The position numbers were made by a program, and so were the translations under genes. A stretch of DNA of 64,000 bases from Hydrangea macrophylla. Its lineage: Eukaryota > Streptophyta > Magnoliopsida > Cornales > Hydrangeaceae. Below the pieces are notes generated by a model. That model did no database searches. It worked only from the letters and a program-made list of their open reading frames with translations, and had not been told where the DNA came from. Location: contig CM066987.1 of NCBI GenBank assembly GCA_033977485.1, positions 87,080,588 to 87,144,587 on the forward strand. Direction: 5' to 3'. Shown here one piece after another: positions 23,597-35,414 of this stretch (positions are counted from its first letter, which is position 1; the number at the start of each line of letters is the position of its first letter).

Positions 23597-23974
23597 AAAA
23601 TAGAATAATCCTTAGATGCTAAATTAATTTGGCTTTAATGGTCATTTTGGATTTATTATTTGGTTATTTGGTAATTTACACATCACATCTATCTACCTCA
23701 AGTTACTTTGAGTCTTGCTTGACAAAGTTTGTTTGAGCCTTAAGGAATTCTTAAGGCATCTTTCAAAGAACCTTTGCATTACAAAAAAAGCCCCAAATTA
23801 ATTTTCTAGATTAAGGCATGTTTGACCCTTAAGACATCTTTTAATGAATCATAAAATTACCAAACAAGCCTTAAGTTACTTTTGTAAAAAACCCTTTTAT
23901 GTATACGTATATATACATATACATGCATACATACATATATATATATTATAATTTATTATTATTCTTAATGTATT
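23597..23974. other. Intron 1 spacer after copia 1
   Basis: AT-rich with no gene. The first 50 bp (CTAAATTAATTTGGCTTTAA and TGGTCATTTTG) resemble 19195-19230 on the other side of copia 1, a small direct repeat that predates or accompanied the insertion. Confidence 0.4.
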
Positions 23975-25125
23975 TAAAGTGTGTACAATTATAAATTTAA
24001 TTACTATCAAATTACCTTTTTGCCTTTTGTTATTATCCTTGTGTGCATAAGTATACATATATTATTATATCATATATACATATACTATTTTATTGTATTA
24101 AAATTGCTATTTTGCCTTTTGTAATTTGTTATAGTTGAAAAGGTGTACAATTAAAAATTGAATAACCAAATTACCATTTTGTTAAATTGAATTACCAAAT
24201 TGCCATTTTGCCTTTCGTAAATTACTTTTGCATATATATATATATTAGCGCTGGCCTGTGCTATGCACAAGTATCATTGAATTTTATTTTATTATTATTA
24301 TTTTTTAATTTACTCAAGAAGTCTGAAAAAAAAATGAAAATAAAAAATGTGAAAATAAGATATAAAGTGAGGGAAAGGCGGTTTTTTATTACTTACATAA
24401 ACTAAATTACCAAATTTTAATTTATATATTTAAAGAATGTACAATTATAATTGAATTATCAAATTACCCTTTTGTCTTTTTTGTAAACTACCCTTGTGTG
24501 TATGAATATACATATATTATATTATTACATCATTATTATATATATATATATTAAATATATTATTATATACATAAAATTGAATAAAAATGTGTACAATTAT
24601 AATTTGAATAACAAAATTACCCTTATGCTTTATACAAATTATATTTTTAATTGTTTCTATATCTTAAAGAATAGAGCCTTAAAGTTTAAAACGTTTACAA
24701 TCATGAATTCCCTTTTATTAAATTGAATTACCAAAAACTCTTTTACATTTGTAGTAAATCCCTTATGTGTGTGTATAAATATACATATATATTATTCTAT
24801 TATATTATAATTTATGTATATATACAAAATTGATTAATCAAATTACCCTTATACCTTTAATTTCCAAATTACTCTTTTGTTAAATCGAATTACCAAATTA
24901 CTCTTTTGCCTTCCGTAAATTAATTGTATATATATTTATTTATTTATCTATACGTTAAAGAAAAGAGCTTAAAAGTTTAAAGTGTGTACAATTGTGAATT
25001 GAATAACCAAATTACCCTTATACTTTTTACAAATTACCCTTTTGTTAAGTTGAATTACCAAATAACCCTTTTGTATTTTGTAAATTATTCTTTTTAAAGT
25101 GTGTACAATTGTGCGTTGAATAATC
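23975..25125. repeat. Degenerate AT-rich repeat zone
   Basis: A motif GTGTACAATTATAAATTGAA followed by TTACCAAATTACCCTTTTG recurs at least six times at irregular spacing (starts near 23979, 24140, 24434, 24590, 24980, 25095). Tracts of (TA)n lie between some copies. Short ORFs here are low-complexity Ile/Tyr runs and not genes. A Helitron end interrupts the zone near 24245. Confidence 0.5.
24245..24400 (-). mobile_element. Helitron 3' terminal segment
   Basis: Read on the minus strand, the segment ends with a stem CTTGTGCATAGCACAGG (24254-24270) then CCAGCGCTAA and a T, the Helitron terminus rule (hairpin, then CTRR, inserted before T). The inner 100 bp resemble those of the copy at 25768. 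The 5' end was not located. Confidence 0.5.
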
Positions 25126-25129
25126 AAAA

Positions 25130-25745
25130 CAAAGGCCCCTCCTTTATTAAAGAGAGGGCGCCCTCTCCATAGCCTGACTGATATATACATACGAAAACTC
25201 TATGGCCTCTTTAATAAAGAGAGGACTTCTGTTTTGACCGTCAGATCGTGTTTAAAAACTGTGAAGTGACAAAACTGCCCTTAATGAAAACACGATCTGA
25301 TGGTCAAAACAGAGGCTCTCTCTCTTTATTAAAGAGAGGGCGCCCTCTCCATAGCCTGACTAATGTACATACGAAAATTCTATGCAGAAGGCGCTCTCTC
25401 TTTAATAAAGAGAGGACCTCTGTTTTGACCGTCAGATTGTGTTTAAAAACTGTGAAGTGACAAAACTGCCCTTAATGAAAACACGATCTGATGATCAAAA
25501 CAGAGGCTCTCTCTTCATTAAAGAGAGGGCGCCCTTTCCATAGCCAGACTGATATACATACGAAAATTCTACATATGCAGACGGCGCTCTCTCTTTAATA
25601 AAGAGAGGACCTCTGTTTTGACTGTCAGATCGTATTTAAAAACTATGAAGTGACAAAACTGCCCTTAATGAAAAACGATCCGATGGTCAAAACAGAGACC
25701 CTCTCTTTATTAAAAAGAGGGTGCCCTCTCCATAGCCTGATTGTA
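25130..25745. repeat. Tandem array of hairpin units, period about 191 bp
   Basis: Three units start at equivalent points 25210, 25401 and 25594 (spacing 191 and 193), with a partial unit before. Each unit contains arms AGGACCTCTGTTTTGACCGT and ACGATCTGATGGTCAAAACA pairing around AAACTGTGAAGTGACAAAAC. It also has a second palindromic zone, TTTATTAAAGAGAGGGCGCC. The array can therefore fold as a string of cruciforms. ORFs through it arise from the repeat and are not genes. Confidence 0.75.
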
Positions 25746-25767
25746 TATACATATATATATATATGTA

Positions 25768-25920
25768 CTTGCGTTGGCCAGTGCTTTGCACGGGTATCAT
25801 TAAATTTTTTTTTTGAAAATCTATATATGTATCTGCCCAAGAAGTTTGCAAAAACAAAAAATAATAAAAATTAAAAAACGTGAAAAAATAGGATACATAG
25901 TGAGAGAGAGAGAGAGAAGC
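25768..25920 (-). mobile_element. Second Helitron-like 3' terminal segment
   Basis: The minus strand reads ATGATACCCGTGCAAAGCAC then TGGCCAACGCAAG, matching the copy at 24245 in hairpin position and inner sequence. Its terminal tetranucleotide is CAAG, where CTAG or CTAA is expected. Confidence 0.4.
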
Positions 25921-26163
25921 AGTTACAGTGAATGTGAGGGAGGTTATTGCAAAAATGTAGGAGTGTAGGAAGCATGTTTTTTTTTTTATTACTTTTTGAA
26001 TATTATTTTATTGCAAATCTATACATACAACTGTATATCTATACTATAGTATTATGTAGCAATGCCATGTGGCATCCCAACTACTGGAGAATGCCACATC
26101 ACACCTACATTGCTATTTATATACATATATATAGATATTATCTATACATTAAAAAAATAGTCT

Positions 26164-26772
26164 TGATATGTCTACGATTATCCAGCCATGAAGTCGGTCT
26201 GCCAAGTCACCGGGAGGTGCTGGTTACTTCGATAACGGCGCCAATAGCCAAGCAATCCCGAGGTGTTCGTCAGGATCGCAGTTCGTGCAGACAAGCCGGG
26301 CATGAAAGGCCGTGGCATCTCGTGGACCTGGCCTAACTAGCAGTTTCCTAAACCAGCCGCAAGACTGCAAGAAGGAATGTGTCAGTTTCCTAAATCGCTT
26401 AGGAAACTCTCCCCAAATCATGCAAATCAATTGTAATCAGACTAGGCTTCCTAATCTGACTAGCTTACTATGTATGGGTGGACTCTTGCACCTATAAAAG
26501 AGCCCACCTACCCTCTCTACAGGGATCCGAATAACTCTCTAGCTCACAAGCATAGAACAGAGAATTCATCATTATACCCATATACCCGGCCGGTATTACT
26601 GGTAGTGCCGTCCCTCTTTGTTGGCTCACCAGGCCCGTCGGTGTTCTGCTAGTGAATGCGCCCAGATGCAACCGTGGACGTAGGTCACCTTGTTAATGGG
26701 GCCGAACCACATACAACTTGTTCTTGTCTTTTTCTTTCTCTAAATCTTTCCTACAAATTTTCAGCATCATCA
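26164..26772 (+). repeat. Gypsy copy 1, 5' LTR
   Basis: Starts TGATATGTC and ends CATCATCA. A CCTATAAAAG TATA box lies near 26492. It shares its final 150 bp, including the CAGGCCCG and GGGGCCGAACCACAT stretches, with the LTR of copy 2. Confidence 0.9.
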
Positions 26773-26832
26773 GTTTGGCGACGTTGTGGGAAATGACTGT
26801 TTTCTCTCAAAAACAAATACTGACTGATCAAC

Positions 26833-28500
26833 ATGCCGCCTAAAAGGAGTAATAGGCCGTTACCCAACCCGATCAGGAGGATTCACAGCCAGGGCAATCC
26901 GCTGCCTTCATAACCACAGAACAGGTGATGGCAGCGCTGGAGCAACTCTTGGAAGGCCAGTAGCGAACGCAGGGACAAATTGGGATGCTTTTGGCCCGGC
27001 AGGAAAAGCGTCCCATACCAGAAGATCAGCCCGAGAAAAGCCCTCCCGTTCAGGATACCGCTCGGGCACGAAGGCGAGCCCATTCCGCCCCGGTGTCCCC
27101 ACAGGACTGGGAAAACCTCGATGATGGTGAGCGCAGCCAGGCAACCAGGCGCCCGAAGAGGCGAGCTCGGCCCGATCCTCGCCGGGTGGAGGACGCCAGA
27201 ACTATTATCAACCGACGGCGCGCGGCCAGAGGGGAAGAGCTAGGACGGAAGGCCCAGGAATCAGCCAAAGACTCTCCGACCCTGAGCCAGGGGGACCTTA
27301 GGCACACGATTTCTCTGACCCAGAGCCGGGTTCTATCCCCAAGGTTAACGCGCTTTGAGGAAGAGGCCTCGTCGTCGGACCCGACCTACTGCTCGGATAT
27401 GGAAAAGGCAACCGGGTGGGATGACATCAAGGCCCAATTCGAACAACTGTAGCAGCAGATTGAGAGGTTGAGCCGCAAGTCTGGCCACGACCTCACCAAT
27501 ACAGAGACGGAATCACCCTACACCGCTTGAGTGACGCAGTTTCCTATTCCACAGATGTTCAAACCCCCTTACCTCAGCTCCTATGACGGTACAGGGAGCC
27601 TGGTGGACCACATCTGCACCTATAAGGCTCAGATGACACTGGTCACCACAGTGGACGAGCTACTGTGCCTGGCCTTTCCCAGTACCCTCAAAGGGCCAGT
27701 ACCACAGTGGTTCCATGCTCTAAAGCCCCGATCGTTCGATGACTTCAAATCCCTCAGCAAGCTGTTCATTAGCCAGTTTGTCGGGATGCTCGATCGGTCA
27801 TAACCGGACACTCAGCTACTGACCGTCAAGCAGCACAAAAGGGAGTTCCTGAGGGAGTATGTGGACCATTTCAACCAGCAAAGACTTTAGATTCACAATT
27901 TCAATGAAACGGCAGCAATTATGGCCTTCTATTTGGGAGTTCAACACACCAAGGTTGCCGCGTCGTTTCATCGTGATCGATCGACAACCCTGGTGGGGCT
28001 CTCAGAGGGGGTCGGTATGTACATAGATACTGAGTAGTTCCTGAAAGCGAAGCGCGCCGGCCAGGCAGGAGACGAGTCCCCGAAGGCCAAGCGCAAGCGT
28101 GAAGGACTTGAGAACGGCTCGGGAAAAAAGCCGAAGCAGGATCAAAAGGATGTCCGGGGTTAGCTCCCGATTGTTTTTACACCCCTTTCCCGGCCTATAC
28201 AAGAAGTCATGGCCGCCGCTGAGGTGCAAAGACTGCTTCAGTAGCCAGCAAAGCTTAAAGCCCTGCCCGGGAAGAGGAATCGGGACAAGTATTGTGGTTT
28301 TCACAGAGATCATGCCCACAACACAGAAGACTGCTTCAAGTTAAAGATGGTAATTGAAAAACTGATCGAGCAAGACCATTTAGCAGAGTACGTCACAGTA
28401 GACGGACGGTCGGCACAGGGAGCCCGAGCTCCCTGTCAACTGCAGCCTCTCGGTCAAATTAATGTGATCTCCGGAGGAACGTCAGGCAGAGGGGATTCAT
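26833..28500 (+). pseudogene. Gypsy copy 1 gag, with stops and frameshifts
   Basis: The start ATGCCGCCTAAAAGG at 26833 matches the start in copy 2. After an early frameshift the frame at 26985-27803 reads an Arg-rich linker, then the capsid core FPIPQMFKPPYLSSYDGTGS, PQWFHAL and LSKLFISQFVG. Stops lie at 27450 (TAG), 27528 (TGA) and 27801 (TAA). Downstream in another frame comes a zinc-knuckle-like YCGFHRDHAHNTEDC (about 28293). The protease that should follow is absent: copy 2 has about 560 bp between the equivalent points that copy 1 lacks. No functional capsid can be made. Confidence 0.8.
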
Positions 28501-28533
28501 AGTCGGCACACTGAAACATTAAACGTTCAAGAG

Positions 28534-31500
28534 ATGGATCCCCGGGACCAGAGCGACGCGATAGGCCTGGTGGAAGAATTGGAAAGAGTGATGTTGAATC
28601 CCGAATACCCAGACCGCACGGTCAGCATCGGTACCCTATTGGAGCCCGACCTGAAGGAAAAACTGACTCAGTTCCTGCGGCAAAACCAGGACGTTTTCGC
28701 TTGGAGTCATGAGGATATGCCCGGGATTGACCCCCGGATAATTTCCCATCGTCTTAATGTCAGTCCGGACTGCCGACCGGTGAAGCAGAAGAGAAGGGGC
28801 ATGGCTCCGGAGAGACAGACAGCGGTAGCTGAAGAGGTGGAAAAGCTCCTGAAGGTAAAGTTCATCCGAGAGGTCCACTATCCCGACTGGTTGGCTAATG
28901 TTGTTCTGGTAAAGAAAAGCAACGGGAAGTGGAAGATGTGTGTGGACTTCACCGACCTCAACAAGGCTTGCCCCAAGGATTGCTATCCGCTGCTTAGGAT
29001 AGACCTCCTTGTGGATTCTACGGCCGCTCACTCACTCCTCTCGTTCATCGATGCCTACTCGGGGTATAACCAGATCAGCATGTACCCCAGGGACGAAGAG
29101 AAGACCGCATTTATCACTGACCAGGGGATGTATTGCTACAAGGTTATGCCATTCGGCCACAAGAATGCGGGAGCCACATACCAACGCCTGGTCAATTACA
29201 TGTTCAAGGACTTGATCGGGAAGTCTATGGAAGTGTACGTGGATGATCTGCTGGTCAAGAGCTGAGACGAGTCTAACCATCTTGAGCATTTGGTTGGGGC
29301 CTTCAGCATTTTGAAAAAATTTAGGATGAGGTTGAACCCGGCCAAATGCACTTTCGGCGTCTTGTCCGGTAAATTTTTGTGCCATCTAGTCAGCAGACGG
29401 GAAATTGAGGCAAACCCCAAAAAGATCAAAGCCATCATCAGCATGCGGTCGCCCAAGTCGACGAAGGAGGTTCAGAGCCTAGCCGAACGGGTGGCCGTAC
29501 TGAATAGATTTATCTCCCGAGCTACCAACCGGTGCCTGCCATTCTTTAAAATCCTCCTCAAGGCGTTTCAGTGGTCAGAAGAGTGCGAAGAGGCGTTCCA
29601 GGAACTCAAGAAGTACTTGGCATCCCCTCCTCCACTCTCAACACCCGTACCGGGGGAAGAATTGTTTTTATATTTGGCAGTGTCACCATCAACGGTTAGT
29701 TCGGCACTCATTCGGGAAAATCACGGGATACAGTTCCCAGTGTACTATACTAACAGGGCGCTCCAAGGGGCGGAGAACAGATACTCCTGTAGCGAAAAAC
29801 TGGCATTGGCCCTCATCACATCGGCCCGAAGGCTCCGTTTGTACTTTCAGGCCCATGTCATTGTGGTCCTCACAGATCAACCTCTCTGCAGAATCCTCAG
29901 CCGTCCAGACACGTCCGGGAGGCTCGTCAAGTGGGCATTAGAGTTGGAAGAATTTGAAGTGGTGTACCGACCTCGAACGGCCAACAAGGGACAAGCCGTA
30001 GTAGATTTTCTGGTTGAGTTTACATATCCAGAAGACCCAGTTGAGGATTCTGAGCCGCTGGCCCTACCGCCGAGGTTACACACTGACATCCCAACCTGGG
30101 TACTGCATGTAGACAATTCATCTAATCAGCAAGGCAGTGGGGCAGGAATCATCCTCACTACCCCCGACGACATCCAGCTCGAGTACGCGCTAAGGTTTGG
30201 GTTCCATGCCTCCAACAACGAGGCTGAATACAAAGCCCTACTAGTCGGATTATAATTGGCCATCTCTATGAGTGCACAACAGGTTTAGGGATACAGTGAT
30301 TCCCAACTCGTGGTCAATCAGGTCAACCAATAATATAAAGCGCGGGAAGACAACATGGTAGCCTACTTGGCCCTTGTCCGAACGGTTTTCCAGAATCTCC
30401 GAGGATTCTCCATCACGCAGATACCCAGAGAAGAAAACACCAGGGCCTACCGGTTGGCCTGCCTTGCCTCATCTTCCAAGTCAGACTTGCCCAGGATAAG
30501 GATAGAATATCTACCCGAGCCAAGTGTGGTGAACTCAAAAGGCATGGAGGTAGATCCGGTCACCATGGAACCTAGCTGGATGGACCCAATCGTCGCATTC
30601 TTGACAACAGGCGTGCTACCAGACGGGAAAGAAGAGGCCCGCCGGTTCAAATATCGGGTGGCCCGATATAATCTTGTTGATGGCATCCTCTATAAGAGGG
30701 GATTAACTATCCCATACCTCCGCTGTGTTCACCCCGCGCAGGTCCAAGCGATATTGTTTTAAATCCATGAAGGAGTGTGCGGGAATTATATCGGAGGCCA
30801 GGCACTCTCTAGGAAGGCCTTATTGCAAGGTTATTACTCGCCAACCATGGCCTGAGATTCTCAAGAGTATGTTAGAAGGTGTGATAAGTGTCAGAGATAC
30901 TCTCCCATGATTAACCTACCGGCAGAGCTCCAGACACCAATCCACAGCCCCTGGTCGTTCGCCCAGTGGGGTATCGACATTGTCGGTCCCCTGCCGATGG
31001 GAAAAGGACAGGTCAAGTTCGCCGTGATCTCTGTTGATTACTTTACCAAGTGGGTGGAGGCCGAGCCCTTGGCAACAATAACCGAACAAAAAGTGGAAAG
31101 CTTCGTCGAAAGGAATATCCTCAGTAGGTTCGGCATCCCCCGGGTCCTGGTCAGCGATAACGGTAGACAATTCCACACCCCTATCTTTAGGAAGCTCTGC
31201 TCGGGCTACGAGGTACTCAACCACTACTCCTCCCCCGAGCACCCTCAAGCCAACGGTCAAGCCGAGGTGACAAACCGGACAATCTTGCAGTCAATCAAAC
31301 CAAGGCGTGAAAGCGCCAAAGGCCTGTGGGCTGAAGAATTTCCAACCTTACTGTGGGCCTACCGTACTACACCCCCAGCGGCAAAAAGTGAGACGCTGTT
31401 CTCTTTAATCTACGGATTTAAGGCGGTGGTCCCCACAGAGCTCGGGTTGCCCACGTATCGGGTGGCGAATTTTAGTGCATCCGATAACGAAGACGCCCTT

Positions 31501-31812
31501 AGATCAGAACTGGTCCTGGCGGAGGAAAAAAGAGACCAAGCCTATCTAAAGGTGGAAGCTTACAAGCAACGGGTCTAGCGATACTAGAACAACAAGGTGA
31601 AGCACCACAATTTTCAAGTGGGAGACCTCGTCCTTAAGGCAGTGAACCAGTCCACCCGAATCCCGAGCCATGGGAAATTGAGGCCGAACTGGGAAGACCT
31701 GTATAACGTAACCCGGGTCAATCGACTGGGAACTTACTGGCTGCAGACCTTGGACGGGCACGATCTCTCTCATCCTTGGAACGTGCAACACCTCCGCAAG
31801 TACAATCAGTAA
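28534..31812 (+). pseudogene. Gypsy copy 1 pol (RT, RNase H, second RNase H, integrase)
   Basis: One reading frame is kept through the whole 3.3 kb, broken only by nonsense codons at 29263 (TGA), 30253, 30286, 30331, 30760, about 30853, 31576 and 31585. RT: VLVKKSNGKWKMCVDFTDLN, then catalytic YVDDLLVKS (29236-29262). First RNase H: LYLAVSPSTVSSALI and RYSCSEKLALAL. Second, archaeal-type RNase H: HVDNSSNQQGSGAG, NNEAEYKALL, YSDSQLVVNQ. Integrase: HEGVCGNYIGG with the second zinc His replaced by Tyr, CDKC, then Asp-Asp-Glu in WGIDIVGPLP, VSDNGRQF and NGQAEVTNR, ending in a chromodomain-free tail HPWNVQHLRKYNQ. Dead, but unusually free of frameshifts. Confidence 0.9.
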
Positions 31813-32190
31813 CACTTTGTCACAGTCAATTTAGCATTAGTAGGGAAAAATTTCGCATTGTAGCTCTAATTGAGCAACCACTATAAATTTTTGTTTTTAA
31901 AAAAATAGAATTGAATTATTTGCTTTGCAAATTTACTCCTGTCAACACCCCGTACAAAGCAGGAAAGTTCTCGGGTTTAACACCGAGACATGAAAGACCT
32001 TGGCTAATAACCAAGGCACAAAAGACCTTGGGCTCCGAACCCAGACACAAAAGACCTCGGGCTCTGAACTCAGGCACAAAAGACCTCGGGGTTACGCCCG
32101 AGGCACCGGCTTCGCTTAGGTTCAACCAGCGATGGGGGCAAACCCTTAGGTGGCTGATGATGGAAAGCTCCAAAGGACCCTGCAACCACC
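31813..32190 (+). other. Gypsy copy 1, 3' noncoding region, first part
   Basis: Contains a diverged tandem motif (GACACAAAAGACCTCGGGCT type, four times, about 31985-32092). It resumes after the nested insertion at 35415. Confidence 0.5.
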
Positions 32191-35100
32191 TGTGGACACG
32201 CGGAATTCCACTTCTTTTTGTTTTGAGATTTTTTAAAAAAGGAAAATAAAAGGTCTGTTGAAAACAGATACAGAGTCGCCACTTGGTCTTTAAGGAACCA
32301 AGAAACCTAATTTTTACTCACCCAAAAGGATAAAGGGCACCTGCCCTTCATAACCAAAGAACATGGCTCAGGGTTTTGGTATGAGAGAGGAAGGAGCCTT
32401 TGTCGCGACTAAAACACCCTCAACTCGCCCCATCTTTCGGCGGGCCTCAATTAGCATCCAAATAATCATCTTATACTATGTATGGTTCGACAATTAATAC
32501 TATGATAGTATATTACATCACATAAGAAACTTGAAATGGAAGATCTAAAGATAAAATATCATTCATAAGATCTAAGCCAAATATCACACAATGCAAAGTA
32601 AAAGATCACACGAATAAACCTAGGAAAAATCATCTAATCACATATCAAGTAATAAAGTTTTCCTAATCTAAGGGGACATGAATTGTTCTTGAAACAAAGA
32701 AATAAAGAAATTGAAATATGCTTAGCAAGCTAGTATGATGCATGTTAATCTTTGAGAAAAGAAGACCTCTCAATCCCCGGAACGGATGAGAAAGGAAGAT
32801 TAGATCGAGGGAGAAGCATGAACGTGTGATCAAATTCATTCCTTATAATCTTCTTAGATTAGGAGTTACAAAAACCTCAAATCTTGCATGAATGCAATGT
32901 ATGTATCTAGAATGTGCCAAGGTTGTAGTGTGTTTTGTGTTCATGGATTCCTAGAATGACTTAGAAGTCTAGAATGTGTATGAATGAACGAAGGAGGTCA
33001 TCATGGGATATGTACAAATATAGTATGAACTACTTCCTAAGACATGAGCTAATTTGGAATGCATGTAAGCATCAAATCAAAGGATGGGAGTAAAAGTATG
33101 CTTGCTGTGAATAGTGGAGAGAATAGTAACATGATCTTGTGAAAATGGAAAAGAGGGGCTAAGAATGTTTTCAATGCATGATTTTTTATGGATATCTTCC
33201 TTATTATGTCTAGAACACAACCCAAAAATCCAATCTTTAATAACTATCATAGATTGAGAGAAATCATATAAAAAATAGAGGTCACTCAAAAACAGAGTCT
33301 GTACTGTCGACTGAAATGTTAGACAATCTTAGAAAATGAAAACAAATGATATAGAGGCCCATATTATACAGAAAGTTCCATAAGACATTGAAGTTCAAGG
33401 GAAAAATAAGTTGGGACCACACATTTTGGAAAAGTTTTCAGTAAAACAAGTTGAAAGTAGACCAAGCTGCTGTGACAGCAAAAACAGAACATCAGGAGGG
33501 AATGTTTGGATCCAAATGGACCATTTTCAAGTATTTTCAAGTCAAAACAAAAATCATGGGTGTTCTCTAATGAGTTAGGAAGACTTTCCAAGTTGTCTTG
33601 CATCCATACATTGAATATTGAGTTCTAGAGAAATCTTTGAACTCAGATCATTCACTATTTTGACTCACTGTTTTGAAGATTTTGGGAAAAAAACTAGAGT
33701 TTTCTTTCTTGAGATCGAAATGAGAGGTTTTAAGAGGGGTTTTGAAATAGAGGTTTTGAAAGTATATTTTTGACATCAAATAGAGATTATAACCACCTAA
33801 AATGTCAACATCAAACTTATCATCAAGAACCTCCAAGATTGTTGGAAAGATTCATTTTTATTTGAACATAACTTCAAGGATACCTTGGAGGTATTGAAGT
33901 TATAATCATCATCTATCAAACATGTTTCTGAGGTCAAGAGCTACTATCCATAAGGATTCACTCACCTCAAACTTCATGTCATCATCTAGATGAAGATGAA
34001 CTAGTAAGTAAATAAAAAAAAATAAAAAAATGAGGTAAGAAGAGATGAACACTGTATATAAGCAAGCGAATGAACAAATCAATAGATGATATTCAATGGT
34101 GGAACCACAAGCATTCAACCTCTCATATGTGTGTATATAGGTGAGTACATCACTCTCTAACTCATAGGAAACTCAAAGAAGATGAAGAAGATGGATTGAA
34201 AGTTTGAAAATAAAAATTTAATTTTTAGAAAACTAATTGAAACTCACATTTTGGATTGGATCTGGAAGAAGAAAATCTATACTTCTCTCTCTCTTTCTCC
34301 CTAACTCTCTATATCTCTCTCAAATGGCTTCCAAGCTTTTCCTCCAAATGGAAGCAAATGGGTCTCCTTTATAGGCCAACTTGAGGAGGTATTTTGGGTT
34401 TTAAAAAGTCTCTAATTGATCCAAAATCCCAGAATAATCAAAACTATGTCATTTTATTTGTTGAAAATTTGAATTAAAACCCAAAAATTAATCAAAAATT
34501 TTAAAAAAAAATTGAAAAATCACTCAGAGTGCTGCCGCGGCAGTGGGTCAGTGCCGCCGTGGCATTGGGCCAGTGCCGCCGCGGCAGTCAACTCCCCTGT
34601 TGACCAAAAATTGCATTTTAGCCCCCGAAACTTCCGGAATTCGCAAAACGGCCCTATTTCGTCCGAAATTCACAGAAAATTCATACAAAATCCAAATTGA
34701 GATTGTGATATACCTTTGGAAAGGTATTGAGGTATACTTTTCATAAACAATAGTTTGGAGTTGGGTCACTTTAGAAAGTTTTGCGGTATTCGCGATAAAA
34801 GCCAAATTGATCGCATTTTTCACCTTCAGAAATTCATAACAAATTCGTTTTAGATCCAGAAATTATGTGCGATATACCGTTGGAAAGCTATTGACCTCTA
34901 GTATTTGATAAAAATATTTCAACATCAAAAAGGAGACTTTGATTTTTGGTCAAACTTGCAGTCAAATCAGTCAAACAATGCACTTCCAAGAAATTCCGGG
35001 AAGTTCTGGGAGCTTCCAAAGACTGATGTTTCCGTCCGATTTTCTTTTAAAACATATTTTAAGACTTTTCACATGATCTAGGATGATCTCGGAAATTTTG

Positions 35101-35414
35101 GGTGAATTTGGATGATTTTGGTCAAACCTTGGTCAAACTTGGTCAAACCTTGGTTAAGCCGGTCAACGAAGACTTTCCGGGAACTTCCGGGACTTCCGGG
35201 GGTCTCTGGGAGCTTACGATTTCAAATATTTATCTTTAAAATACATTTTTTTTTGGAACAACATCGAATGATTTCTGAGATTCTGGGCCAATCCGGAGAG
35301 TTTTGAGCTTTTAGAGGCATTTTGGTCATTTCTTTGATTTCTTGAGAGTTAGATGCAATATCTAAAAATCCGATCTTTCTAATCATTGAGGTTTGACAAA
35401 ATGGGGTGTCTACA
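32191..35414. mobile_element. Solo-LTR-like insertion, 3.2 kb, nested in gypsy copy 1
   Basis: Begins TGTGGACACG and ends GGGTGTCTACA, imperfect inverted ends with TG and CA. Flanked by a perfect 5-bp duplication CCACC (32186-32190 and 35415-35419), and the surrounding gypsy sequence is continuous when it is removed. There is no coding region, primer site or internal repeat pair, so a solo LTR of a large-LTR element (LARD-like) is the simplest reading. A GC-rich stretch with three CTGCCGCGGCAGTG-type repeats lies at about 34530-34590. Short ORFs inside show no domain. Confidence 0.75.

Noticed and set aside
24187..24726. Ile/Tyr-rich ORFs
   Set aside because: Products of AT-rich repeats.
25130..25745. 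CRISPR-like regular repeats
   Set aside because: Units of 191 bp with internal hairpins in a plant intron; no short repeat and unique spacer pattern.
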